A stretch of DNA of 5,338 nt from the NCBI GenBank assembly GCA_017418765.1, contig JAFOMV010000133.1, forward strand, positions 1-5,338, in the 5' to 3' direction. The DNA is from Ruminococcus sp. GTDB lineage: Bacteria > Bacillota_A > Clostridia > Oscillospirales > Ruminococcaceae. Within the stretch, counting starts at the first letter, position 1, and each line of letters begins with the position of its first letter. The position numbers were made by a program, and so were the translations under genes. Below are positions 1-5,190 of the stretch, in pieces. The notes under the pieces are model-generated. The model did not search any database and was not told the DNA's origin. It saw only the letters and a program-made list of their open reading frames with translations.

Positions 1-1775
1 AGTTCGAGGTATGCACATTTGATTCTCTCGACGGTAAGAAGACATTCTGGCACACTGCTTCACACATCCTTGCACAGGCTGTAAAGAGACTCTACCCTAA
101 CACCAAGCTTGCTATCGGCCCTGCTATTGATAACGGCTTCTACTATGATTTTGACCTTGAAAAGCCTTTCACTCCTGAGGAGCTTGAAAAGATCGAAGCT
201 GAGATGAAGAAGATAGTCAAGGAAGACCTTGCTCTTGAGCAGTTCGAGCTTTCACCTGCTGAGGCTATCGCTAAGCTGAAGGAAATGGACGAGCCTTACA
301 AGGTTGAACTCTGCGAGGAGCACGCTGACAAGGGCGAGCCTATATCATTCTACAAGCAGGGCGAATTCACTGATCTTTGTGCAGGTCCTCACCTTATGAC
401 AACAGCTCCCGTAAAGGCATTCAAGCTTCTTTCATGTACAGGTGCTTACTGGAGAGGCAACGAGAAGAACAAGATGCTCTCACGTGTATATGCTATCGCA
501 TTCCCAAAGGCTTCACAGCTTGACGAATACATCAAGATGATAGAAGAAGCAAAACTCCGTGACCACAAGAAACTGGGCAAGGAACTCAGCCTGTTCATGT
601 TCGACCATACAGCTCCGGGTATGCCTTACTGGCTCCCAAGAGGCTGGAAGCTTTTCAACGCACTTCTTGAATACTGGAGAGGCGTTCACGAAGATCACGG
701 CTACACTGAGATCTCAGGCCCTGTCCTTTCCAAGAAGGAACTGTGGGTAACATCAGGTCACTGGGATCACTATCAGGACGGTATGTTCGTTATCCCTGCT
801 GAGGAGGACAACGAGGTCTACTGTGCAAAGCCTATGAACTGCCCTAATGCGATCAAGGTATACATGAACAGACAGCGCTCATACAAGGAGCTTCCTCTGA
901 AGTTCAATCAGGTAGACGTAATCCACCGTAAGGAAAAGTCAGGCGAGCTGAACGGTCTTTTCCGTGTTCAGCAGTTCAGACAGGACGATGCTCACATCCT
1001 TGTAACAGAAGAACAGATCGCATCTGAGATCAACGATATCATGGATATCGCTACAGAGATGTACAACACATTCGGTCTTGAATACAAGGCTGAGCTTTCC
1101 ACACGTCCTGATGACTACATGGGCGATATCAACGTATGGAACAAGGCTGAGGCTGACCTTAAAGCTATCCTCGAAGAAAAGTACGGTCCTGACGGTTACG
1201 AGCTCAACGAGGGCGACGGTGCATTCTACGGCCCTAAGATAGACCTTAAAATGAAGGACGCTATCGGCCGTGAGTGGCAGATGGGTACCATCCAGCTTGA
1301 CTTCCAGCTTCCTCTCAACTTCAAGATGAAGTACATCGCATCTGACGGATCAGAGAAACAGCCTGTAATGATACACAGAGCTATATTCGGTTCATTCGAG
1401 AGATTCATCGGTATCATCACAGAAAACTTCACAGGTGCATTCCCATTCTGGCTCTCACCAATGCAGGTAGGCATCGTTCCTATCAGAACAGAGCATAACG
1501 ATTATGCTAAGAAGGTAGCTGCACTTCTGAAGAAGAACCACATCAGAGCAGAAGCTGACTATACTGATGACAACATGAAGAACAAGATCAGAAGATTCAA
1601 GGATTACAAGGACCCATATGTTGTGATCATCGGTGACAGCGAAGCTGAGAACGAACAGGTATCTATCAATATCAGAGGAAACAAGCAGCTCAAGAACGTA
1701 CCTCTTGATAAGTTCATCGAGATGTGCAGAACTATGAACGAAGAACACTCACTTGATATAATCGATACACTTTAA
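1..1775 (+). CDS. thrS: Threonyl-tRNA synthetase, 5'-truncated by window edge
   Basis: This class II aminoacyl-tRNA synthetase charges tRNA-Thr with threonine in the cytoplasm. The open frame continues upstream of the first in-frame ATG (204) to base 3 without a stop, so that ATG is internal and the true start lies outside the window. About 590 residues are visible, against roughly 640 for the family, so most of the N-terminal TGS domain is missing. The editing domain shows HTASH (51-65) and CAGPH (378-392), matching the HxxxH and CxxxH editing ligands of E. coli ThrRS. The catalytic core has the three zinc ligands: Cys in MNCPN (840-842), His in DDAH (993-995) and His in MIHRA (1374-1376). 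Motif 2 surrounds HRKEKSGELNGL and motif 3 is GSFERFIGI. The anticodon-binding domain covers about 1446-1772. The catalytic loop reads MNCPNA rather than the MNCPGH of E. coli, a variant I believe occurs in other bacterial ThrRS. The gene ends with tandem TAA TAA stops (1773-1778). A T-box leader is common for thrS but would lie outside the window. Confidence 0.98.
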   Translation, partial: FEVCTFDSLDGKKTFWHTASHILAQAVKRLYPNTKLAIGPAIDNGFYYDFDLEKPFTPEELEKIEAEMKKIVKEDLALEQFELSPAEAIAKLKEMDEPYKVELCEEHADKGEPISFYKQGEFTDLCAGPHLMTTAPVKAFKLLSCTGAYWRGNEKNKMLSRVYAIAFPKASQLDEYIKMIEEAKLRDHKKLGKELSLFMFDHTAPGMPYWLPRGWKLFNALLEYWRGVHEDHGYTEISGPVLSKKELWVTSGHWDHYQDGMFVIPAEEDNEVYCAKPMNCPNAIKVYMNRQRSYKELPLKFNQVDVIHRKEKSGELNGLFRVQQFRQDDAHILVTEEQIASEINDIMDIATEMYNTFGLEYKAELSTRPDDYMGDINVWNKAEADLKAILEEKYGPDGYELNEGDGAFYGPKIDLKMKDAIGREWQMGTIQLDFQLPLNFKMKYIASDGSEKQPVMIHRAIFGSFERFIGIITENFTGAFPFWLSPMQVGIVPIRTEHNDYAKKVAALLKKNHIRAEADYTDDNMKNKIRRFKDYKDPYVVIIGDSEAENEQVSINIRGNKQLKNVPLDKFIEMCRTMNEEHSLDIIDTL

Positions 1776-1782
1776 TAAAAGC

Positions 1783-1827
1783 AAAGGTGCATATTCCCGA
1801 ACACGGTTTCGGGATATGCACCTTTTT
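1783..1827 (+). terminator. Rho-independent terminator of thrS, probably bidirectional
   Basis: Eight bases after the thrS stop, the arm AAAGGTGCATAT plus CCCGAA pairs with TTCGGG plus ATATGCACCTTT. The stem is about 18-19 bp with one bulged T near 1794-1795 and a 6-base loop (1802-1807). It runs into five Ts (1823-1827). On the minus strand the same stem is followed by TTTGCTTTTATT, so it could also stop transcripts coming from the convergent MATE remnant. Confidence 0.93.
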
Positions 1828-1839
1828 GGTGGTCACCTT

Positions 1840-1855
1840 TGTTTCACGTGAAACG
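1840..1855. other. parS: Candidate parS centromere site (ParB/Spo0J binding)
   Basis: The sequence TGTTTCACGTGAAACG contains the perfect 14-bp palindrome GTTTCACGTGAAAC. It matches the widely conserved bacterial parS consensus TGTTTCACGTGAAACA at 15 of 16 positions, differing only in the last base. ParB binds such sites near the replication origin, spreads, and loads SMC for chromosome segregation. The site lies in the non-coding gap between the convergent thrS and the MATE remnant, 12 bp past the terminator T-run. A plus-strand frame opening with TTG here would read FHVKR, but nothing supports it as a gene. The match is directly visible; function is inferred from the consensus. Confidence 0.72.
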
Positions 1856-1877
1856 CTGTTTGTTCTGCGAGTCTCAT

Positions 1878-1913
1878 ACTTTTCAACATCTACATACTCA
1901 TATGTTGAAAAGT
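1878..1913. repeat. 12-bp perfect inverted repeat, hairpin-forming
   Basis: ACTTTTCAACAT (1878-1889) and ATGTTGAAAAGT (1902-1913) are exact reverse complements around a 12-base loop. The right arm reaches the predicted stop of the MATE remnant on the minus strand. No T-run follows on either side, so it is not a standard intrinsic terminator. The 11-mer ACTTTTCAACA recurs at 2434-2444. It may be a degenerate terminator, a protein-binding site or part of a dispersed repeat. Confidence 0.6.
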
Positions 1914-2198
1914 CAGCCGAGTTTTTCTATCCTGCACCTGCGTATCCGCTTCATGAATTTGAATGATACAGCCGCCGATACTGTCTCAGCTAAGCATCTG
2001 TACGGGAAAGGCAAGTGTAAGTGCGTTGAGGGCTGCCTCTCCGCCCTCTTTCATATTCGATACGAATGCGCTGTCAACAATGTTGTAGAATGCCTGAAGC
2101 ACCATCGAGATAATCATAGGTATCCCCATTGACAGCATGAGTTTGTTGACGGGGGTCTCCGCCATTTTTTTCATTGAGCTTTGATTTTCCATGTTCAT
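1913..2198 (-). pseudogene. MATE-family multidrug/cation efflux transporter, internally deleted remnant
   Basis: The minus strand encodes the start of a MATE transporter: a short polar N-terminus, then [33 protein letters not shown], and [14 protein letters not shown], the typical first-helix region including the NIVD segment. The frame stops at 1986-1988 after about 68 residues, whereas intact MATE proteins have about 450. In the next frame, 1990 down to 1913 reads [20 protein letters not shown] followed by IEKLG and a stop, which resembles the last helix and basic tail of MATE proteins. The simplest reading is a large internal deletion of roughly 350 residues with a frameshift near 1985-1992. 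Two ATGs are possible, at 2198 and 2192. The AGGAG at 2204-2200 is only one base from the first but seven from the second, so translation probably began at 2192. The N-terminal identification is firm; the C-terminal match is moderate. Confidence 0.75.
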
Positions 2199-2199
2199 T

Positions 2200-2204
2200 C
2201 TCCT
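2200..2204 (-). promoter_or_regulatory. Ribosome binding site of the MATE remnant
   Basis: AGGAG on the minus strand lies 7 bases before the ATG at 2192 and only 1 base before the ATG at 2198. This spacing favours 2192 as the original start. Confidence 0.7.
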
Positions 2205-2207
2205 GTG

Positions 2208-2255
2208 TTAAGGCAACACAGCACAAGCTTTGTGCGGTGTTGCCTTAAATTTTTT
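2208..2255 (+). terminator. Strong hairpin with T-run (plus-strand terminator-like; leader hairpin on the minus strand)
   Basis: TTAAGGCAACAC (2208-2219) pairs perfectly with GTGTTGCCTTAA (2237-2248). After one A/G mismatch, GCACAA pairs with TTGTGC around a 3-base GCT loop. Six Ts follow at 2250-2255, so on the plus strand it has terminator form, but no plus-strand gene precedes it. On the minus strand it falls in the 5' leader of the MATE remnant, immediately before the ribosome binding site, with no T-run after it. It may be a leader structure or a small palindromic mobile repeat. Confidence 0.55.
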
Positions 2256-2290
2256 ATAATATCAGTGCAGCAGGTCATTTTCATTCCTGC

Positions 2291-2337
2291 AAAACAAAAA
2301 AGCGCAAGCCCGAATTTTACATCCGGACTTACGCTTT
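2291..2337 (-). terminator. Minus-strand intrinsic terminator in the MATE leader (attenuator-like)
   Basis: Read on the minus strand, AAAGCGTAAGTCCG pairs along all 14 positions with CGGGCTTGCGCTTT, using two G-U wobbles, around an 11-base loop. The descending arm runs straight into TTTTTTGTTTT. On the plus strand the two wobbles become C/A mismatches and no T-run follows, so the orientation is clearly minus. It begins only about 11 bases after the predicted transcription start of the promoter at 2355-2383. Confidence 0.8.
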
Positions 2338-2354
2338 CGCTACACGACTTTAAT

Positions 2355-2383
2355 ATTATAGCACTTTGAAACTAAAAATGCAA
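2355..2383 (-). promoter_or_regulatory. Sigma-A-type promoter for the MATE leader
   Basis: On the minus strand, TTGCAT (2383-2378) is separated by exactly 17 bases from a perfect TATAAT (2360-2355). Transcription would start near 2348 and read directly into the terminator hairpin at 2337-2299. The -10 is ideal; the -35 matches only at TTG. Confidence 0.65.
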
Positions 2384-2530
2384 GTGGGCGTTTTCCACAA
2401 ATCCACCTTCATTTGCCTCCTCTCCCCTCGTACACTTTTCAACAACAGCCACTCCCCTGCCACGCAGAATAGCCATTTCCTCAAACAGTCTATCGAATCC
2501 CCATTTTGAATTAGTAATATGTCTTAATAT
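2372..2530 (-). other. Short open minus-strand frame, possible degraded coding remnant
   Basis: A minus-strand frame is open for 52 codons and ends at TAG (2372-2374). Part of it reads WGFDRLFEEMAILRGRGVAV, which looks protein-like in composition. The only internal ATG (2476) would give 34 residues, and the GAGG before it is too close to be a good ribosome binding site. I recognise no family. The end of the frame overlaps the promoter at 2355-2383. It may be a gene fragment or chance; nothing else in 2400-2610 supports a gene. Confidence 0.2.
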
Positions 2531-2617
2531 TTAGTATTCTCAGTGATATCCCATTTTTCCGGTTTTAACTATGCATTGCTTACAAGTAGAAATGTTTTTA
2601 TTTGTTGCAAATGCCAC

Positions 2618-2646
2618 TATTATTAGACCCGTTTTTATGGTATAAT
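2618..2646 (+). promoter_or_regulatory. Extended -10 promoter of the SH3 lipoprotein gene
   Basis: TGGTATAAT (2638-2646) is a perfect extended -10 element (TGn plus TATAAT). The best -35 at 17-base spacing is the poor TATTAT (2618-2623), which fits the reliance of extended -10 promoters on the TG motif. The upstream sequence is T-rich. Transcription would start near 2653, giving an untranslated leader of about 95 bases in which I see no known riboswitch. Confidence 0.75.
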
Positions 2647-2734
2647 ATTTTCATAAGCAAACGCATGGATAAGAAAGCTGTGCAGATGTTTACATGAAAC
2701 TGCCTCTTTTCGATTCGTGCTTTTAATTTCCATT

Positions 2735-2743
2735 AGGGGGTGG
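2735..2743 (+). promoter_or_regulatory. Ribosome binding site of the lipoprotein gene
   Basis: AGGGGGTGG, a one-base variant of AGGAGGTGG, lies 4 bases before the ATG at 2748 and fixes the start. Confidence 0.7.
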
Positions 2744-2747
2744 AATT

Positions 2748-3629
2748 ATGAGATCTTCAAGATCATTATGTATTTTAGTCTCAGCTCTCCTTATGACTTC
2801 TTTCGTTTCATGCGGTCATGAAGCAGAGGAAAGCTCTGATACATCAATAGTTTATACAAATAAACAGAAAATCAAGTATTCGGGTTACATCACCATGCCA
2901 AGCGGTATGGATTACGTAACACTATATCAGAAACCCGATAAGAACAGCACTAAGATAGCTCCTGTTTATCTTAATGACGCCGTTGACGTACTCAAAGATC
3001 AGGATGACTGGTGCTACGTTATATGTGATGATTATAAAGGCTATATCCAGAAAGAATATATCTCGCTGGCTGAGGTAGATGCTGCATCTGTAACCGTATC
3101 TTCAACGTCTTCTGTTACTTCTACAGTGACAACTTCAACAGAAACTACGTCTTCTGTTACCACCGAAGTAACCACAGAAGCTGTAACTGAGAATACTCAG
3201 TCAGATACAGAAAACCCTCAGGATAATGATACTGCTGAAGACGATCATAATGATGCCCAGCCGCCTGCAAATGATCCTCAGCCATATCATGAGGAACACT
3301 ATGTCACTCCGTCTGTGATAGAATATCCTTCTATATCCATCACTCTCGGAATAGACCCTCATCCCGGCGACAGTGAAAAATATGATCTGTATATGAATGC
3401 TACAGGTAAATTTACACACTATAAGTATGAGGCTTTCAGGATACTTCCCGATGGAACTGAAACTAAGCTTAGTGAAGGACAGTCAAGTGAAGCAAGACTG
3501 CTTCTCGCTGTGCATGATTCACTGCTGTCAAGCGGTGCTACAGACAGGGTAAAGATAGTCCCCTACCTCAATTCAACAGCAGGTGAGCCCTTTACTCTTG
3601 ATCTGGCAGAACCTGTAAAGTACTGGTGA
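2748..3629 (+). CDS. Secreted SH3-domain lipoprotein with Ser/Thr-rich linker, function unknown
   Basis: This is a 293-residue predicted lipoprotein. The signal peptide has a basic start (MRSSR), a hydrophobic core (residues 7-19) and the lipobox-like SFVSC, so Cys22 would be lipidated and the mature protein anchored outside the membrane. Residues about 46-108 form a bacterial SH3-like domain: a start YITMPSG, then VTLYQKPDKNSTKIAPV, a DDWCYV core and a YKGYIQKEYI end. Such domains often bind cell-wall peptides. Residues about 112-150 are a Ser/Thr/Val linker, and 150-185 are acidic and rich in Pro, Asn and Asp. Residues about 188-293 form a predicted beta-rich domain that I do not recognise. 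The start is supported by AGGGGGTGG (2735-2743) and by the signal peptide beginning exactly there. The gene has its own promoter and ends 64 bases before fprA with no terminator hairpin between, so read-through is possible. No enzymatic motif is visible. Confidence 0.88.
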   Translation: MRSSRSLCILVSALLMTSFVSCGHEAEESSDTSIVYTNKQKIKYSGYITMPSGMDYVTLYQKPDKNSTKIAPVYLNDAVDVLKDQDDWCYVICDDYKGYIQKEYISLAEVDAASVTVSSTSSVTSTVTTSTETTSSVTTEVTTEAVTENTQSDTENPQDNDTAEDDHNDAQPPANDPQPYHEEHYVTPSVIEYPSISITLGIDPHPGDSEKYDLYMNATGKFTHYKYEAFRILPDGTETKLSEGQSSEARLLLAVHDSLLSSGATDRVKIVPYLNSTAGEPFTLDLAEPVKYW

Positions 3630-3693
3630 TCTTATCCGCTTTACAGCTTTATCAATGTTTAAATTTTTTATTTATAGAAAGAGGTAAATCCCA

Positions 3694-4854
3694 ATGAACA
3701 ATGTTACAAACGATATCTTCTACATAGGTGTAAACGATCATCAGATCGATCTTTTCGAGGGTCAGTATGACGTACCTAACGGTATGGCTTACAACTCATA
3801 CATCATAATGGATGAGAAGATCGCTGTTTTCGATACTGTTGACGGTAATTTCACCGAGCAGTGGCTGAAGAATATCGCTGAAGTGCTTGGCGGCAAAAAG
3901 CCTGATTTCCTTATCGTTCAGCATATGGAGCCCGATCACTCTGCTAACATCATGAACTTCATCAAGGCTTATCCCGATGCTAAGATAGTCGGAAACGCAA
4001 AGACTTTCGCTATGATGGCTTCCTATTTCGAGGACCTTGATCTTGGCGACAAGAAGTATGAGGTAAAGGAAGGCGACAAGCTTTCTCTCGGCAAGCATGA
4101 GCTGAACTTCGTTTTCGCTCCTATGGTTCACTGGCCTGAGGTTATGTTCACTTACGACAGCACTGACAAGGTACTTTTCTCTGCTGACGCTTTCGGTAAG
4201 TTCGGCGCTCTTGATGTTGATGAGGACTGGGCTTGCGAGGCAAGACGCTACTACTTCGGTATCGTCGGAAAGTACGGTGTACAGGTTCAGGCTGTTCTCA
4301 AGAAAGCAGGCGCTTTAGATATACAGACGATCTGCCCTCTGCACGGTCCTATCCTCAAGGAAGACCTTGGCTATTACCTCGGACTCTACAACACATGGTC
4401 AAGCTACGGAGTTGAGAGCGAAGGCGTATTCATCGCTTATACTTCCGTTTACGGCAACACAAAGAAGGCCGCTGAGCTTCTTGCTGAGAAGCTGACAGCT
4501 AAGGGCTGCCCTAAGGTTGCTATCGCTGATCTCGCAAGAGAAGATATGGCTGAATCCGTTGAGGACGCTTTCCGCTACGGCAAGATAGTTCTCGCTACTA
4601 CAACTTACAACGCTGATATTTTCCCGTTCATGAAGCACTTCATCCTTGACCTTACAGAGAGAAATTATCAGAACCGCACTATCGGACTTATCGAAAACGG
4701 TTCATGGGCACCTATGGCTGCTAAGGTAATGAAAGGAATGTTCGAGAAGTCAAAGAACATCACATGGCTCGAAAACAATGTTACTATAAAAGCTGGCTTC
4801 AAGTCCGAGAATATCGCTCAGATAGAAGCTATGGCTGATGAGCTTATGAAGTAA
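3694..4854 (+). CDS. fprA: A-type flavoprotein (flavodiiron protein), O2/NO reductase
   Basis: Flavodiiron proteins are cytoplasmic enzymes that reduce O2 to water or NO to N2O, usually with electrons from rubredoxin, and protect anaerobes. The 386-residue protein has the minimal two-domain (class A) layout. The N-terminal metallo-beta-lactamase-like domain (about 1-240) carries the complete diiron ligand set: His77, Glu79 and Asp81 in QHMEPDH, His146 in MVHWPE, Asp165 in FSADAFG and His217 in CPLHGPI. The C-terminal flavodoxin-like domain (about 244-386) carries the FMN phosphate loop TSVYGNT (250-256) and a later GSWAP segment. There is no C-terminal rubredoxin or NADH-reductase extension, so the electron donor must be a separate protein. 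No rubredoxin gene is in the window. The start is supported by GAGGT (3681-3685) 8 bases upstream. I see no clear promoter in the 64-base gap before it, so it may be co-transcribed with the lipoprotein gene or use a weak promoter. Substrate preference cannot be told from sequence. Confidence 0.95.
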   Translation: MNNVTNDIFYIGVNDHQIDLFEGQYDVPNGMAYNSYIIMDEKIAVFDTVDGNFTEQWLKNIAEVLGGKKPDFLIVQHMEPDHSANIMNFIKAYPDAKIVGNAKTFAMMASYFEDLDLGDKKYEVKEGDKLSLGKHELNFVFAPMVHWPEVMFTYDSTDKVLFSADAFGKFGALDVDEDWACEARRYYFGIVGKYGVQVQAVLKKAGALDIQTICPLHGPILKEDLGYYLGLYNTWSSYGVESEGVFIAYTSVYGNTKKAAELLAEKLTAKGCPKVAIADLAREDMAESVEDAFRYGKIVLATTTYNADIFPFMKHFILDLTERNYQNRTIGLIENGSWAPMAAKVMKGMFEKSKNITWLENNVTIKAGFKSENIAQIEAMADELMK

Positions 4855-4855
4855 G

Positions 4856-4893
4856 CTGTGAGCAGAAAGCAGAAATCAGAAAGTAGAAAGCAG
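4856..4893. repeat. Degenerate purine-rich short tandem repeat
   Basis: Immediately after the fprA stop, about five loose copies of an 7-8-base unit (GCAGAAA, GCAGAAA, TCAGAAA, GTAGAAA, GCAG) run in series. Almost all bases are purines on this strand. It leads directly into the hairpin array. Confidence 0.6.
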
Positions 4894-4896
4894 TAT

Positions 4897-4924
4897 TGTA
4901 GGGGCGAGTTCCGCTCGCCCGTCA
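4897..4924 (+). repeat. TGTAGGGGCG hairpin element, copy 1
   Basis: The element starts TGTAGGGGCG and ends CCCGTCA. Its arms GGGCGAG (4902-4908) and CTCGCCC (4914-4920) are perfectly complementary around TTCCG. No T-run follows, so it is not a canonical terminator. Confidence 0.8.
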
Positions 4925-4952
4925 GTTACGATAAATATGTGATGTAACATTC

Positions 4953-4980
4953 TGTAGGGGCGGATATTATCCGCCCGTCA
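4953..4980 (+). repeat. TGTAGGGGCG hairpin element, copy 2
   Basis: It has the same TGTAGGGGCG start and CCCGTCA end as copy 1. The arms are GGGCGGAT (4958-4965) and ATCCGCCC (4969-4976) with loop ATT. It starts 56 bases after copy 1. The arm sequence differs from copy 1 but complementarity is kept. Confidence 0.8.
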
Positions 4981-5007
4981 ATTCCGAAACAAATACGAAA
5001 AGAACAA

Positions 5008-5034
5008 TGTAGGGGCGCCCTTCGGGCGTCCTCA
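5008..5034 (+). repeat. TGTAGGGGCG hairpin element, copy 3
   Basis: It starts 55 bases after copy 2. GGGGCGCCC pairs with GGGCGTCCT around TTC, using G-U pairs at two outer positions. The end is GTCCTCA rather than GTCA. Confidence 0.75.
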
Positions 5035-5062
5035 GATAACCAAACGAATATAATGAAATGTT

Positions 5063-5089
5063 TGTAGGGGACGGCGTCCCGACGTCCCA
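5063..5089 (+). repeat. TGTAGGGG hairpin element, copy 4
   Basis: It starts 55 bases after copy 3. The arms are GGGACG (5068-5073) and CGTCCC (5083-5088). This is the most diverged direct copy, with TGTAGGGGACG at the start. It also pairs over a longer distance with the inverted copy 5. Confidence 0.7.
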
Positions 5090-5112
5090 TTGTTACAATT
5101 CACGTTACCAAT

Positions 5113-5144
5113 GGCGTGGTCTGTCGTGGACGCCAGCCCCTACA
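5113..5144 (-). repeat. TGTAGGGG hairpin element, inverted copy 5
   Basis: Read on the minus strand it begins TGTAGGGGCTGGCGTCC and ends ACGCC. Internal arms GGCGT/ACGCC remain. Together with copy 4 it makes an imperfect inverted repeat over 5063-5144: TGTAGGGG, then GGCGTCC, CGAC and CATTG recur in the same order in both arms, with CATTGTTAC facing GTTACCAATG across the centre. Confidence 0.7.
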
Positions 5145-5178
5145 TTGGTTTCATCACATAGGCAAACAACACATTAAC

Positions 5179-5184
5179 AGGAGG
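5179..5184 (+). promoter_or_regulatory. Consensus ribosome binding site of trxA
   Basis: A perfect AGGAGG lies 6 bases before the ATG at 5191 and sets the start. No convincing promoter is visible between the last repeat (5144) and this site. Confidence 0.9.
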
Positions 5185-5190
5185 TATAAA

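Noticed and set aside
204..206. ATG at 204 as the thrS start
   Set aside because: The frame is open to the window edge and the upstream residues include the conserved HTASH editing motif, so this ATG is internal.
1839..2132. Plus-strand reading frame beginning FHVKRCLFC
   Set aside because: Its first codons are just the parS palindrome. It has no ribosome binding site, a TTG start, and most of it is antisense to the MATE remnant.
2181..2369. Plus-strand 62-codon frame
   Set aside because: It runs through two hairpins and a minus-strand promoter, with no ribosome binding site and no protein-like features.
2653..2747. Riboswitch in the lipoprotein gene leader
   Set aside because: A c-di-GMP-type element was considered because of ACGCA, but the rest of the conserved core is missing and no terminator or strong stem is present.
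4902..4920. Hairpin copy 1 as the fprA terminator
   Set aside because: A stable GC stem but no T-run on either side, and identical-type elements follow it, so it is better described as a repeat.
5049..5054. TATAAT as a trxA promoter -10
   Set aside because: No -35 at 16-18 bases and no TG extension; it falls in an AT-rich stretch between repeat copies where such a hexamer is unremarkable.
4897..5089. CRISPR array: about 28-base repeats with 27-28-base spacers at regular period
   Set aside because: The repeats are not near-identical: only TGTAGGGG and the end are shared, and each stem differs. There are four or five copies, one of them inverted, and no cas gene or leader is present. REP-like hairpins explain it better.
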